The position numbers were made by a program, and so were the translations under genes. This document shows, piece by piece, positions 14,463-21,353 of a stretch of 21,353 bases of DNA. The first letter of the stretch is position 1. Every line of letters starts with the position of its first letter. Origin of the DNA: Quadrisphaera sp. Lineage in GTDB: Bacteria; Actinomycetota; Actinomycetes; Actinomycetales; Quadrisphaeraceae. The DNA is taken from the NCBI GenBank assembly GCA_029258695.1, contig JARIBR010000036.1, positions 1-21,353 of the forward strand, in the 5' to 3' direction. Below the pieces are notes generated by a model. The model saw nothing but the letters and a program-made list of their open reading frames with translations, had not been told where the DNA came from and did not search any database.

Positions 14463-14464
14463 GG

Positions 14465-15001
14465 TCAGCGCAGCCATGCCGGCCGGCGGTCGCACTCCTC
14501 GACGTCCACCCCGGCCGGGTCGAACCGCTCACCCGCCGCCAAGCCCAGCCACTCGCGGGCGTCGTCGTGCTCCGGCGAGGCCGGGTCGTGCGCCTCCTGC
14601 ACCCATGTCGGCCACCCGACGACTCCACCCGAGTCGTCCAGCGGAGCGGCCACGGTGACCCCGGCGCATCGCGGCAGGGCGCCTCCTCCGTCGGCCCGAG
14701 GCGCGTCCTCGACCCCGAGCAGGGCGATCCGGTGCCCCCAGTCGTCACCGAGATCGTAGGTGTAGAGCAGCGTGTCGCGCTGCGAGCGCAGCACCTGGTT
14801 CACCGGCGCGGTCCCGGCGTCGACGAGCGCCGTCCAGGCCGCGTGCAGCGCCGTGAGGTCCCCCATGGAGCGGAGTCGCCCAGCATCGCGGCGAGGGACG
14901 TACCCGTCGAAGGACAGGAGCCAAGCAGCATTGCTGCTTGACGCAGGAAGCGCGACAGCAGAGACGCGACGAAGGAGTGCTGCCGTCCCCTCGACCCCCA
15001 C
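14465..15001 (-). CDS. pRiA4b ORF-3-like protein, probably shortened at the N-terminus
   Basis: The region after about residue 75 matches the pRiA4b ORF-3 (PRiA4_ORF3) family: YTYDLGDDWGHRIAL (80-94), a Cys-containing LPRCAG, the acidic glycine turn DDSGGVVGWPTW, then SPEHDDAREWLG and FDPAGVDV near the end. These proteins often sit on plasmids or accessory islands; their biochemical role is not established. The usual N-terminal part is not recognisable, so the listed GTG start at 14999-15001 is uncertain. ATG 14864-14866 (residue 46) would give about 133 residues and avoid the inverted repeat at 14922-14940. It converges on the Alg14/Alg13-like gene with a two-base gap. It may be a decaying copy. 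Confidence 0.65.
   Translation of the reverse strand: MGVEGTAALLRRVSAVALPASSSNAAWLLSFDGYVPRRDAGRLRSMGDLTALHAAWTALVDAGTAPVNQVLRSQRDTLLYTYDLGDDWGHRIALLGVEDAPRADGGGALPRCAGVTVAAPLDDSGGVVGWPTWVQEAHDPASPEHDDAREWLGLAAGERFDPAGVDVEECDRRPAWLR
14922..14940. repeat. Perfect 8-base inverted repeat with a 3-base loop
   Basis: CAAGCAGC-ATT-GCTGCTTG is a perfect hairpin or operator-like palindrome in a locally less GC-rich spot, about 130 bases before the antitoxin ATG and inside the doubtful 5' part of the pRiA4b-like gene. It could be a regulator-binding site or the scar of a small insertion. No T-run follows on either strand. Confidence 0.6.
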
Positions 15002-15068
15002 GCCTCGGGCCGCCCGTGCGCCAGGACCGACCGAGCCCCGCAGTGGCCTCTACCGCGGGTTCCTCTCG

Positions 15069-15392
15069 ATGCAGGCGCGCGGAGTGATCGCGCTTCCGCC
15101 CGCGCTGCGCCGCCGCTCTGGGTTCGACCGGCCCGGCGTGCAGGTGGAGGTCGTCGAGCGTGACGACGGGGTGCTCGAGGTGCGCCCCACGGCGGCGGTG
15201 CCCTCGGAGCAGGCCTGGTTCTGGACCGAGCGCTGGCAGGCCGGCGAGCGCGAGGTCGAGGAGCACCTGCACGAGGGCCGCGTGGTCGAGCACGATTCGC
15301 CCGGTGCGTTCTCGGCCCACCTCGCCGAGCTCGACGCGCAGGCCACCGCGGCGGGTCCCGTCGATGCAGACCAGGGCGAGGGCGGGTGGTGA
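15069..15392 (+). CDS. AbrB/MazE/SpoVT-type antitoxin
   Basis: A 107-residue protein. The first 40 residues form the swapped-hairpin DNA-binding fold: ARGVIALPPALRRRSGF (3-19), then VQVEVVERDDGVLEVRP (24-40). The C-terminal part, WFWTERWQAGEREVEEHL (50-67) to FSAHLAELDA (81-90), is the acidic, Trp-rich toxin-binding tail seen in actinobacterial members. It should neutralise the toxin encoded downstream and repress its own promoter. ATG 15069 is the only close start; there is no ribosome site, and only three residues precede the hairpin, fewer than normal, so the true 5' end may be lost. The frame is open back to 14772, but that part is antisense to the pRiA4b-like gene. Confidence 0.72.
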   Translation: MQARGVIALPPALRRRSGFDRPGVQVEVVERDDGVLEVRPTAAVPSEQAWFWTERWQAGEREVEEHLHEGRVVEHDSPGAFSAHLAELDAQATAAGPVDADQGEGGW

Positions 15393-15610
15393 AGTACCAG
15401 TCGTCGCCTCGCTTCGACCGCGACTTCCCAACCCTGATCGCCGAGCACCGCAGAGCCTTCATCAACGTCGTCCATGCTTGTGCCGCTGCTCGTGACGCCC
15501 ACGCCGCCTTTCCCGACGGACGCGCGACGTTCGAGCTGGTCGCCGTCGACGGCGAGCTGCTGGTGCGATGGCGCCGTATCGGTGGCCACCGCATCTACCG
15601 GGACCCTTGA
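15389..15610 (+). CDS. Short RelE/ParE-like toxin
   Basis: A 73-residue product translated from a GTG that overlaps the antitoxin stop (GTGA, 15389-15392); GTG 15386 is equally possible. The N-terminal helix YQSSPRFDRDFPTL (3-16) and the C-terminal strands GRATFELVAVDGELLVRWRR (44-63) followed by IGGHRIYRDP fit small RelE/ParE-superfamily toxins, which cleave mRNA or poison gyrase. Relatives I recall are roughly 100 residues or more, with an extra segment between the helices and the strands. Here that middle part seems absent (between about residues 37 and 41), so the toxin may be inactive. The gene order, antitoxin first with coupled toxin, supports the call. Confidence 0.6.
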   Translation: MKYQSSPRFDRDFPTLIAEHRRAFINVVHACAAARDAHAAFPDGRATFELVAVDGELLVRWRRIGGHRIYRDP

Positions 15611-15682
15611 CCTGCCCGCGACGCCGGTGGCGCCCAGTGCCTCGCCTGTGCGAGCTCACCTCCGAGCCGACCCCGAACACCT

Positions 15683-15994
15683 GTCTCGGAGCACCCCACC
15701 GACCCGCTGCACCGCCTGGCGGCCCTCGACGGGCGGCGCGTCGGCGCGGCGCGGGCGCTGGGTCACGTCGGCGCGTGGCACGCCCTGACGGACGCGGCGG
15801 GGGTCGGGTGGATGGTGGTCGGGCCAGGGCCTCGCCGGAGTGGCCCACCTCGTCTCCGGACGGTGACGGCGCGCCTTCGTCGACGCGGCTGGGGACCTCG
15901 GCTCGGCCCTCCACGCCACCGGGACGCCCGCGGACCTGAAGCAGTTCCTCGCCGACGTCGCCCGGGGGGACGGCGCGCCCGAGCGGCGCCGAAG
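15683..15994 (+). pseudogene. Decayed coding sequence of unknown family
   Basis: Lies in the 480-base stretch without an intact gene (15611-16090). One frame reads TDPLHRLAALDGRRVGAARA and on to AGVGWMVVG at about 15820. The coding-like signal then continues in another frame as GQGLAGVAHLVSG, meets an in-frame TGA at 15864-15866, and goes on as AFVDAAGDLGSALHATG and ADLKQFLADVARGDG. One extra base near 15824 plus the stop would explain the break. I do not recognise the family. It could instead be fortuitous open frame in GC-rich DNA. Confidence 0.35.
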
Positions 15995-16049
15995 CACCCG
16001 AAGCTGTCTCATCTCGGTCACCCCACGGACCCGACGTGCTCACGGTGCG

Positions 16050-16055
16050 TATCCT
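16050..16055 (+). promoter_or_regulatory. Weak candidate -10 box for the second polysaccharide gene run
   Basis: TATCCT matches TANNNT and would give a transcript of about 30 untranslated bases before the GTG at 16091, which has a good GGAG ribosome site. No -35 box is visible. The gene run must start close to here because the accessory patch lies upstream. Confidence 0.25.
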
Positions 16056-16090
16056 CCGAGCGGTATCACCCACCACCTTTGGAGACGACA

Positions 16091-17275
16091 GTGACGGCGA
16101 GCGACGGCGCGACAGCGACCCGGCGCCGCCTCTCCGTGGTGTACCTCGGTCACGTGGCTCGCCTCAGCGGGGGAGAGCTGGCCCTTCTGCGGCTGCTCCC
16201 CCATCTCCCGGACGTCGACGCGCACGTCATCCTCGGCGAGGACGGCCCGCTCGCCGCTCGGCTGCGGGCGATCCCCGTCCACGTGGAGATCCTTCCCCTG
16301 CCGGTCCGGACCATCACGCTGGAACGCAGCAGGGCGCTGCTGCCGGGCTGGCGCTCGCTGCTTGACGTGGCGCGCTACGTGCTCTCGCTCCGCGCCCGCC
16401 TGCGTGCCCTGCGCCCAGACCTCCTGCACACCAACAGCCTGAAGGCCGACGTCATCGGAGCAGTAGCGGGGCGCCTGGCACGCGTCCCCCAGGTGTGGCA
16501 CGCGCGTGACGTCACCGATCCGCCCTACATGGGCCGGACCACCGCGGCCCTCGTCCGGACCGTGGCACGGCTCGGCTCGTCGGCCGTCATCGCCAACTCG
16601 TCGTCCACGGCCTGGTCGATCACCCGGGGGCGACCGGCCGCGGTGATCCCCAGCCCCCTGGGTGAGGAGGCAGGGCGGGGACAGCTCGACGGTCCTGCGA
16701 CAGCTGCCGGCGCCAGCCGCTTCGCCATGGTCGGCCGGTTGGCGGCGTGGAAGGGGCAGCACGTCGTCATCTCCGCGTTCGCCCGCTCCTTCGCGCAGGG
16801 GCAGCAGACCCTGGACCTCTACGGCACCGCGATGTTCGGCAGCGACGACGAGCAGTACGAGGCCTCGCTGCACCAGCAGGTCGAGGACCTCGGCCTGGAC
16901 AGCCGGGTTCGATTTCACGGGTTCGTCGACGACGTGCCCGGCGCGCTCGCGCGCGCCGACGTGCTGGTCCACCACTCCGTGATGCCTGAACCGTTCGGGC
17001 AGGTGGTCGTCGAGGGGATGGCAGCGGGGCTGGCCGTGGTCGCCAGCGACGACGGCGGTCCGGCCGAGATCCTCGAGCACGGCGAGACCGGGCTGCTGGT
17101 CAGCCCCGGATCGGTCGACCAGCTCGCCGAGACCCTGCAGCGCCTGGACGCCGACCCTGGTCTTCGCGACCGGCTCGGCAGCGCAGCACGCAAAGCCAGC
17201 ACCTCCTACCGCGCCACGACGGTGGCTGGTGAGGTGAGAGCCGTCTATGACCGCACGCTCGCTGCGCGCCGCTGA
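16091..17275 (+). CDS. GT4-family glycosyltransferase
   Basis: A 394-residue retaining GT-B enzyme. The N-terminal acceptor domain begins with LSVVYLGHVARLSGGE (14-29), where the glycine loop is typical of GT4, and includes LLHTNSLKAD (111-120) and WHARDVTDPP (136-145). The donor domain holds FAMVGRLAAWKGQ (211-223), VRFHGFVDDV (273-282) and the full E-x7-E motif in PEPFGQVVVEGMAAG (299-313; Glu300 and Glu308). The GTG at 16091 is chosen because GGAG lies six bases upstream and the domain begins straight after; the frame is open to 15812 only through the decayed region. It is first in the run leading to Wzz-, Wzy- and Wzx-like genes and probably completes the repeat unit. Confidence 0.9.
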   Translation: MTASDGATATRRRLSVVYLGHVARLSGGELALLRLLPHLPDVDAHVILGEDGPLAARLRAIPVHVEILPLPVRTITLERSRALLPGWRSLLDVARYVLSLRARLRALRPDLLHTNSLKADVIGAVAGRLARVPQVWHARDVTDPPYMGRTTAALVRTVARLGSSAVIANSSSTAWSITRGRPAAVIPSPLGEEAGRGQLDGPATAAGASRFAMVGRLAAWKGQHVVISAFARSFAQGQQTLDLYGTAMFGSDDEQYEASLHQQVEDLGLDSRVRFHGFVDDVPGALARADVLVHHSVMPEPFGQVVVEGMAAGLAVVASDDGGPAEILEHGETGLLVSPGSVDQLAETLQRLDADPGLRDRLGSAARKASTSYRATTVAGEVRAVYDRTLAARR

Positions 17276-17297
17276 ACCACGAGAGGATGAGGAAGGC

Positions 17298-18143
17298 ATG
17301 GCCCTGAGCCCTCGGACCGACGACCCTGACGCCGCTGACGCCGGCGAGGGGCGAGGAACCCGCGAGGCACGACGAGACAGCCCGGCGGGACGAGCCCTGC
17401 GCCGCTCGTGGGTCCTCCCCGTCGGAGCGGTCGTCGGAGCCCTGCTCGGCCTCGGGTCCGTGCTCGTGGCGCCGCTGGAGGTGACGGCGAGCTCGAACCT
17501 CGTGGTGACGTCCGGCCTGGTACCCGAGCTGGACGCCACGAACGTGCCCTCCTCCGTCACGGAGCGCGATGTCCAGACCCACGCGGAGATCCTCGGAGGG
17601 GGCACCGTGGCGCGTCGGGCGACAGCCGCCGCCGGCCAGGACCTGCCCGACCTGGGGACGACGTCGTCCAACACCAGCGACGTCATCGGCGCCAGCGCCT
17701 CGGCCGTGGACGACGACGAGGCCAGCGCTGCTCTCGACCGCTACGTCGACGCCTTCCTCGAGGTGGTCTCGGAGGGTCAGCGCGCCACGCTCGAGAGCCG
17801 GTCAGAGGACCTCGGCGCGCAGCTCGACACGGTCTCGGAGGACCTGCGGAGCCTGGACGACACGTCCGGTGCTGCTGCCCCGGCCGACCGCGCCACCCTG
17901 GCCGTTCAGCAGCAAGCCGCACGCACGGTGCTCGTCACCCGGCAGCAGCAGCTCTCGCAGGACCAGTCCCGCGTGCAGCAGATGCTGACCGGGCTGCCGG
18001 TCTCGGTGACGCTCGTCGACGCCGCGGGCCCCGTCGTCGCGCCGCCCACGATCGGCACCGTCCAGCGGGTCGTGCTGGGCGCGCTCCTGGGCCTCGCGGT
18101 GGGCGCGGCCGTCCTCTACCGAGCGGCCTTCCGTCCCCGATGA
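17298..18143 (+). CDS. Second Wzz-like chain-length regulator without kinase domain
   Basis: A 281-residue protein with two membrane segments, at about 38-57 (WVLPVGAVVGALLGLGSVLV) and 257-276 (RVVLGALLGLAVGAAVLY), flanking an extracytoplasmic region. That region contains a long heptad-like helical stretch (about 140-230, including ALDRYVDAFLEVVSEGQRAT), as expected for polysaccharide co-polymerases. The N-terminus is acidic and the C-terminus stops right after the second helix, with no Walker kinase motifs. ATG 17298 has GAGG five bases upstream; ATG 17247, which overlaps the GT4 gene by 29 bases, is an alternative. Its stop overlaps the start of the Wzy-like gene (ATGA, 18140-18143), supporting a functional pair. 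Confidence 0.78.
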   Translation: MALSPRTDDPDAADAGEGRGTREARRDSPAGRALRRSWVLPVGAVVGALLGLGSVLVAPLEVTASSNLVVTSGLVPELDATNVPSSVTERDVQTHAEILGGGTVARRATAAAGQDLPDLGTTSSNTSDVIGASASAVDDDEASAALDRYVDAFLEVVSEGQRATLESRSEDLGAQLDTVSEDLRSLDDTSGAAAPADRATLAVQQQAARTVLVTRQQQLSQDQSRVQQMLTGLPVSVTLVDAAGPVVAPPTIGTVQRVVLGALLGLAVGAAVLYRAAFRPR

Positions 18144-19606
18144 GCAGAGCGAGCGACACCGCCGCCGAGGTGACGCCCCCGACCGCCCCCCTCTCTCAGC
18201 ACCGCGCCGCCCGGCACCGGCTGGTCCTCTCACCGGGGTGGATCTCCGCGGCGCTCCTCGGCGGCACCGCCGCCCTCGTGCTCGCGCTCCCCGGGGCCGG
18301 CTCCTTCGCGGCGCCGGGCTTCCTCGTGGCCAGCGTCGCACTGACCGTCCTCGTCGCCCACGCGTCACCGGTCGGCGGCCTGATCGTCAGCCTCTCCACG
18401 TGGTTCTTCGCACCCGGCCTGCGGCGCGTGGTCGACGCCGCTGTCGGGTTCTCCCCCGACAGCCTCGTGCTGCTGGCGCCGCCGCTCAGCGCCCTCGCCC
18501 TCGGCGCCGTGGTGTGGCGACGCTGCCACCTGCGCCCGCCGCTGCGCGGTCTCGCCGCAGCCTTCGCGCTCGCGGTCACCGTGGGCGCCGCCGTCGGCGT
18601 CGTCCGTGGGGCTCCGATCACCGGGGTCGCCATCACGGTGCTGCAGTACCTGCCCCCGGTGGTCCTCGGCATCGCTGCGACGGCCGTCGCGGGGCCCCGG
18701 CTGGAGGCCGCGCTCACGCGGTTCGCCGCCGTCGGGGCCAGCCTGCTGGGCGGCTACGGCGTGGTCCAGTTCGCCGTGGTCCCGCGGTGGGACGCGCTGT
18801 GGCTCGACGGCGTCTCCGAGGTCGCCACCAGCTTCGGCTCCCCCGAGCCGTTCGAGATCCGGGTCTTCAGCCTGTTGAACAGCCCCGTGACCCTGGCGAC
18901 CGCACTGGTGTGGGCGCTCCTCTGGCTGCTCTCACGACCCTTCCGGTGGGTATCGATGATCCCCGTGGGGCTGGGCGCTGCGGCGCTGGCCCTCAGCGCC
19001 GTGCGGGCGGCATGGGTCGTCCTCCTGCTCGGGGTGGTCGTCCTGCTGGTGCGCCAACACCTGTCCGGTCGCTTCCTCGTCGGCGGCGCCCTGGCGCTCA
19101 TCGTGATCCTCAGCGCCGGCGGCCCTGCCGCCTCCTACGTCGAGGAGAGGGTGACGTCGACGGTCTCGGCAGGGGGCCAGGACCTCAGCCTGAACGAGCG
19201 CCTCGCCTTCCAGGCCGCCCAGTTCCCCGCTGCGCTGGCCTCCCCCGCCGGTGAGGGGCTCGGCTCGACCGGCACCGCGGTGCGACGCGCCGGCGGGTCC
19301 GAGTTCGCCGACCCTGACTCGGGGTACCTGGAGGTGCTGCGCAACGTCGGCCTCCTGATGAGCCTGCTGCTGGTGGTCGCTGCGGTACCCGTGACGGCGC
19401 TGGCGCGCTGGCGTGCCCGCACCCCCCTCGGAGGCGCCGCAGCCTGGATCCTCGTCGTGCCGGCGTACATGCTCTTCACGAACGTCCTCAGCGGTCTGGC
19501 CGGCGTGCTGGTGTGGGTGACGCTCGCCGCGCTCTCGCAGCCCGACGCCGACGGGACCGATGACGTCCGTCACCGTGCCGACGAGCCGGTGGTGCCCCGT
19601 GCCTAG
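18140..19606 (+). CDS. Second O-antigen polymerase (Wzy)/ligase-like membrane protein
   Basis: A 488-residue polytopic membrane protein with roughly 11-12 hydrophobic segments, from WISAALLGGTAALVLALPGA to WILVVPAYMLFTNVLSGLAG. The main outer loop carries SLNERLAFQAAQF and then FADPDSGYLEVLRNVGLLMS, the DxGY and xxGLL layout common in Wzy and WaaL proteins. An earlier loop has SFGSPEPFEIRVFSLLNSP, where the Arg-Asn region resembles the family's substrate loop. It should join flipped repeat units outside the membrane, with length set by the Wzz-like partner just upstream. It shares little obvious sequence with the first Wzy-like protein at 4513-6021, so the two are not a recent duplication. 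ATG 18140 is chosen for its 4-base overlap. Confidence 0.83.
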   Translation: MSRASDTAAEVTPPTAPLSQHRAARHRLVLSPGWISAALLGGTAALVLALPGAGSFAAPGFLVASVALTVLVAHASPVGGLIVSLSTWFFAPGLRRVVDAAVGFSPDSLVLLAPPLSALALGAVVWRRCHLRPPLRGLAAAFALAVTVGAAVGVVRGAPITGVAITVLQYLPPVVLGIAATAVAGPRLEAALTRFAAVGASLLGGYGVVQFAVVPRWDALWLDGVSEVATSFGSPEPFEIRVFSLLNSPVTLATALVWALLWLLSRPFRWVSMIPVGLGAAALALSAVRAAWVVLLLGVVVLLVRQHLSGRFLVGGALALIVILSAGGPAASYVEERVTSTVSAGGQDLSLNERLAFQAAQFPAALASPAGEGLGSTGTAVRRAGGSEFADPDSGYLEVLRNVGLLMSLLLVVAAVPVTALARWRARTPLGGAAAWILVVPAYMLFTNVLSGLAGVLVWVTLAALSQPDADGTDDVRHRADEPVVPRA

Positions 19607-20870
19607 GCGCAGCGGCGCGCGGACGGTGGTGATGACCGTTGGCGCCCAGCTGCTGCTGCCCCTCACCGCCCTGGCCACGGCGCCGCTGCTCGCCAGGGGC
19701 CTGGGGGTGGTGGACCGCGGCATCCTCGCGAGCGTGGTCGGCGTCGTCAGCCTGGTGCCGGCGCTGATGCTCACCTCCTACCCCGATCGGCTGACGGCGC
19801 TCGTCGCGGCGGAACCGCGGCGCGCGGCGGCGGCGGCACGCGCCGGTCTCCTGATCGGCCTGGGCGTCGGCGTGGTGTCCGCCGTGCTGGTCATCGCGCT
19901 CGCGCCGGCGGTGCTCGGCGAGCAGCGGGGAGCCGTCCCCCTGCTGCGGGCCTTGGCGCTGACGCTGGTGCCGGTGATGGTGCTCGAGTCGCAGCGAGCG
20001 CTGCGCCTGGGCCTGGGGGACTTCCGCCAGGTGGCGCTGGAGCGCACCGTGGGTGCTCTCGTCCGCGCGGTCGGCATCGCGCTCTTCTTCGCGGCGGGCG
20101 CGCTGACGGTGGTCTCCGCCTCCTGGCTCCACGTCGGAGCCCTGCTCGCGGCGAGCCTGCTGGTCCTGCCGCGATGGCACGGCCCGCCTCCCGCAGCCCG
20201 GCCCGCCCGCGCTGCGGTCCGCGAGGTGACGCGGGAGATCCTGGCCTCGTCGCCCTCGCGCTGGCTGGGGCAGGCCTACTTCACCCTGGGGACGAGGATC
20301 CTCGCCACGCTCGTCCTGGCGGCGTCCAGCGCAGGCCAGGCAGGGCTGTTCGCCGTCGCCTTCGCCGTGGCCGAGGTGCCCGCCATCGCCGTCACGGCGA
20401 TCCGCTCCATGGTCGTCGGCGGTTTCGCCAAGGGGAACGACCCCACCGTGATCGCGCGGGTGACGCGTCTGACCGTGGTCGGCGTGAGCCTCGTGGCGCT
20501 CGCCGGTGCCGCTGCGACGCCCCTGGTCGTGCCGCTGCTCTTCGGCCGCGACTTCACCGACGCCGTGGTGCCGACGGTGGTCCTGCTGGCCGCAGCCGTG
20601 CCGGCCGCGGTGGCACGCCTGCTGTCCACCGGGATGGCGTCCCTCGGCCGCGTGAGGGCCGCGGTGCCCTCTCAGGTCGTCGGGCTGCTCGTGATCGTGG
20701 CCGGTCTCCTGCTGGTGGTCCCGTCGCTGGGCGCGCTGGGCGCGTGTCTCACCGTGCTGGCGGCGTCCACGGTGACCCTGGTCATGCTGGTGGCCGCGGG
20801 CCGGCGGGCGCTGGGCCTCGGCGTGCGCGAGCTCCTCGTGCCCCGGCGCTCCGACCTCTCACGAGGATGA
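19560..20870 (+). CDS. Wzx-type polysaccharide flippase (MOP superfamily)
   Basis: A 436-residue protein with about 12 hydrophobic segments in the pattern of oligosaccharide flippases. It begins with TVVMTVGAQLLLPLTALATAP then LLARGLGVVDRGILASVV, the typical Wzx/MurJ-like N-terminus in which an Arg and Asp sit between the first two helices. Another family-like loop is VVPLLFGRDFTDAVVP, found before the late helices. It would flip the lipid-linked repeat unit across the membrane for the Wzy-like enzyme encoded upstream. ATG 19560 overlaps that gene by 47 bases; GTG 19599 (codon 14), with GGTGG upstream and an 8-base overlap, may be the real start. It ends the operon at a convergent junction. 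Confidence 0.83.
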   Translation: MTSVTVPTSRWCPVPRRSGARTVVMTVGAQLLLPLTALATAPLLARGLGVVDRGILASVVGVVSLVPALMLTSYPDRLTALVAAEPRRAAAAARAGLLIGLGVGVVSAVLVIALAPAVLGEQRGAVPLLRALALTLVPVMVLESQRALRLGLGDFRQVALERTVGALVRAVGIALFFAAGALTVVSASWLHVGALLAASLLVLPRWHGPPPAARPARAAVREVTREILASSPSRWLGQAYFTLGTRILATLVLAASSAGQAGLFAVAFAVAEVPAIAVTAIRSMVVGGFAKGNDPTVIARVTRLTVVGVSLVALAGAAATPLVVPLLFGRDFTDAVVPTVVLLAAAVPAAVARLLSTGMASLGRVRAAVPSQVVGLLVIVAGLLLVVPSLGALGACLTVLAASTVTLVMLVAAGRRALGLGVRELLVPRRSDLSRG

Positions 20871-20872
20871 GC

Positions 20873-20896
20873 AGCCCCCCGACGTCAGGCGGGGCT
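20873..20896. terminator. Candidate bidirectional terminator hairpin
   Basis: AGCCCC (20873-20878) and GGGGCT (20891-20896) form a 6-base stem around a 12-base loop, in the 25-base gap between the convergent flippase and GT4 genes. It touches the stop codon of the minus-strand gene. There is no T-run. Its position favours a shared terminator, but the stem is short. Confidence 0.4.
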
Positions 20897-21353
20897 CACC
20901 GCACCAGGTCTCGGTAGACCGCGGCGACGTCCGCGGCGTAGCGGTCGATGGACAGGTGCTCGAGACCCGCGCGGCTGCGATCACGCAGCGCGGCGGCTCG
21001 CGCGGGATCGTCGAGCAGACCCCCGATCGCGGCAGCGAGCGCTGACGGGTCCCTCGGCGGTACGAGCTCGGCGGCGGCCCCGCCGTCGAGGAGGGTGGGG
21101 ATGCCGTCCACGTCAGTGGCGACGATGGCAGCTCCGGCGGAGCGGGCCTCGGCGAGGACGAGCGGAGCAGGGTCGCTGTGGCTAGCCAGGACAAAGATGT
21201 CCGCTGCGGCCATCCACGGACGGGGCGCTGGCTGGAAGCCTTCCATGTGGATCGTCTCGCCCAGGTGAGAGTTGGCGATAACTGTGTCCAGGGCTCGGCG
21301 CTCGGGGCCACCACCGATGACATACAGGTGGGCTGGACGCTCGCGGTCCGTAT
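20896..21353 (-). CDS. GT4-family glycosyltransferase, C-terminal part (gene continues off the right edge)
   Basis: Only the last 152 or so residues are in the window; the frame is open to the edge, so the in-window ATG at 21246 is not the true start. Visible are the donor-domain strand PAHLYVIGGGPERRAL, then HMEGFQPAPRPWMAAADIFV, the donor loop SHSDPAPLVLAEARSAGAAI and VATDVDGIPTLLDGG, closing with a helical C-terminus. In the E-x7-E motif the first Glu is replaced by Asp, which some GT4 enzymes tolerate. It converges on the flippase gene across a 25-base gap and may belong to another minus-strand operon of the same locus. Confidence 0.85.
   Translation of the reverse strand, partial: TDRERPAHLYVIGGGPERRALDTVIANSHLGETIHMEGFQPAPRPWMAAADIFVLASHSDPAPLVLAEARSAGAAIVATDVDGIPTLLDGGAAAELVPPRDPSALAAAIGGLLDDPARAAALRDRSRAGLEHLSIDRYAADVAAVYRDLVR

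Noticed and set aside
14772..15068. 100-codon N-terminal extension of the antitoxin
   Set aside because: Low-complexity Ser/Arg/Ala sequence antisense to the pRiA4b-like gene; the DNA-binding hairpin starts only after ATG 15069.
16040..17686. Minus-strand open frame of about 548 codons opposite the GT4 and Wzz-like genes
   Set aside because: No recognisable domain; it spans two well-supported plus-strand genes and the space between them.

Overview
The window is a very GC-rich stretch (clearly above 70% by eye). It uses GTG starts freely, has many 4-base GTGA/ATGA stop-start overlaps, and carries a DUF222-HNH endonuclease gene. These traits point to a high-GC actinobacterium; the genus cannot be fixed from the sequence. 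I saw no rRNA, tRNA, CRISPR array or transposase.

Most of the window is a surface or exopolysaccharide locus of the Wzx/Wzy type. From left to right: a hexapeptide acyltransferase (17-589, minus); a DUF222-HNH gene (797-2596, plus) that looks like an accessory element; a minus-strand pair of a Wzz-like protein and a family-2 glycosyltransferase (2675-4350); a divergent O-antigen ligase/polymerase-like membrane protein (4513-6021); three paralogous exported right-handed beta-helix proteins (5922-9357), one a predicted lipoprotein on the minus strand and two plus-strand secreted proteins with an extra N-terminal domain; then a tightly coupled run of glycosyltransferases (9450-14462) ending in an Alg14-Alg13-type fusion.

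At 14465-16090 the locus is interrupted by an accessory patch: a pRiA4b ORF-3-like protein on the minus strand, an AbrB-type antitoxin with a short RelE/ParE-like toxin, and about 480 bases that look like a decayed gene. The polysaccharide genes then resume with a GT4 glycosyltransferase, a second Wzz-like protein, a second Wzy-like protein and a Wzx-type flippase (16091-20870). A convergent, 5'-truncated GT4 gene runs off the right edge.

Inferred division of labour: the glycosyltransferases build a repeat unit on a lipid carrier, Wzx flips it, the Wzy/Wzz pairs polymerise it and set its length, and the acyltransferase may decorate it. The exported beta-helix proteins would meet the polymer outside the membrane. 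They are the least explained part of the locus: a three-copy family with strictly conserved polar motifs and no function I can name. The initiating sugar-phosphate transferase and the chain-length tyrosine kinase are not in the window.

Regulatory signals are sparse, but four gene starts have a TANNNT -10 hexamer ending 6-7 bases before the start codon, which suggests leaderless transcripts.
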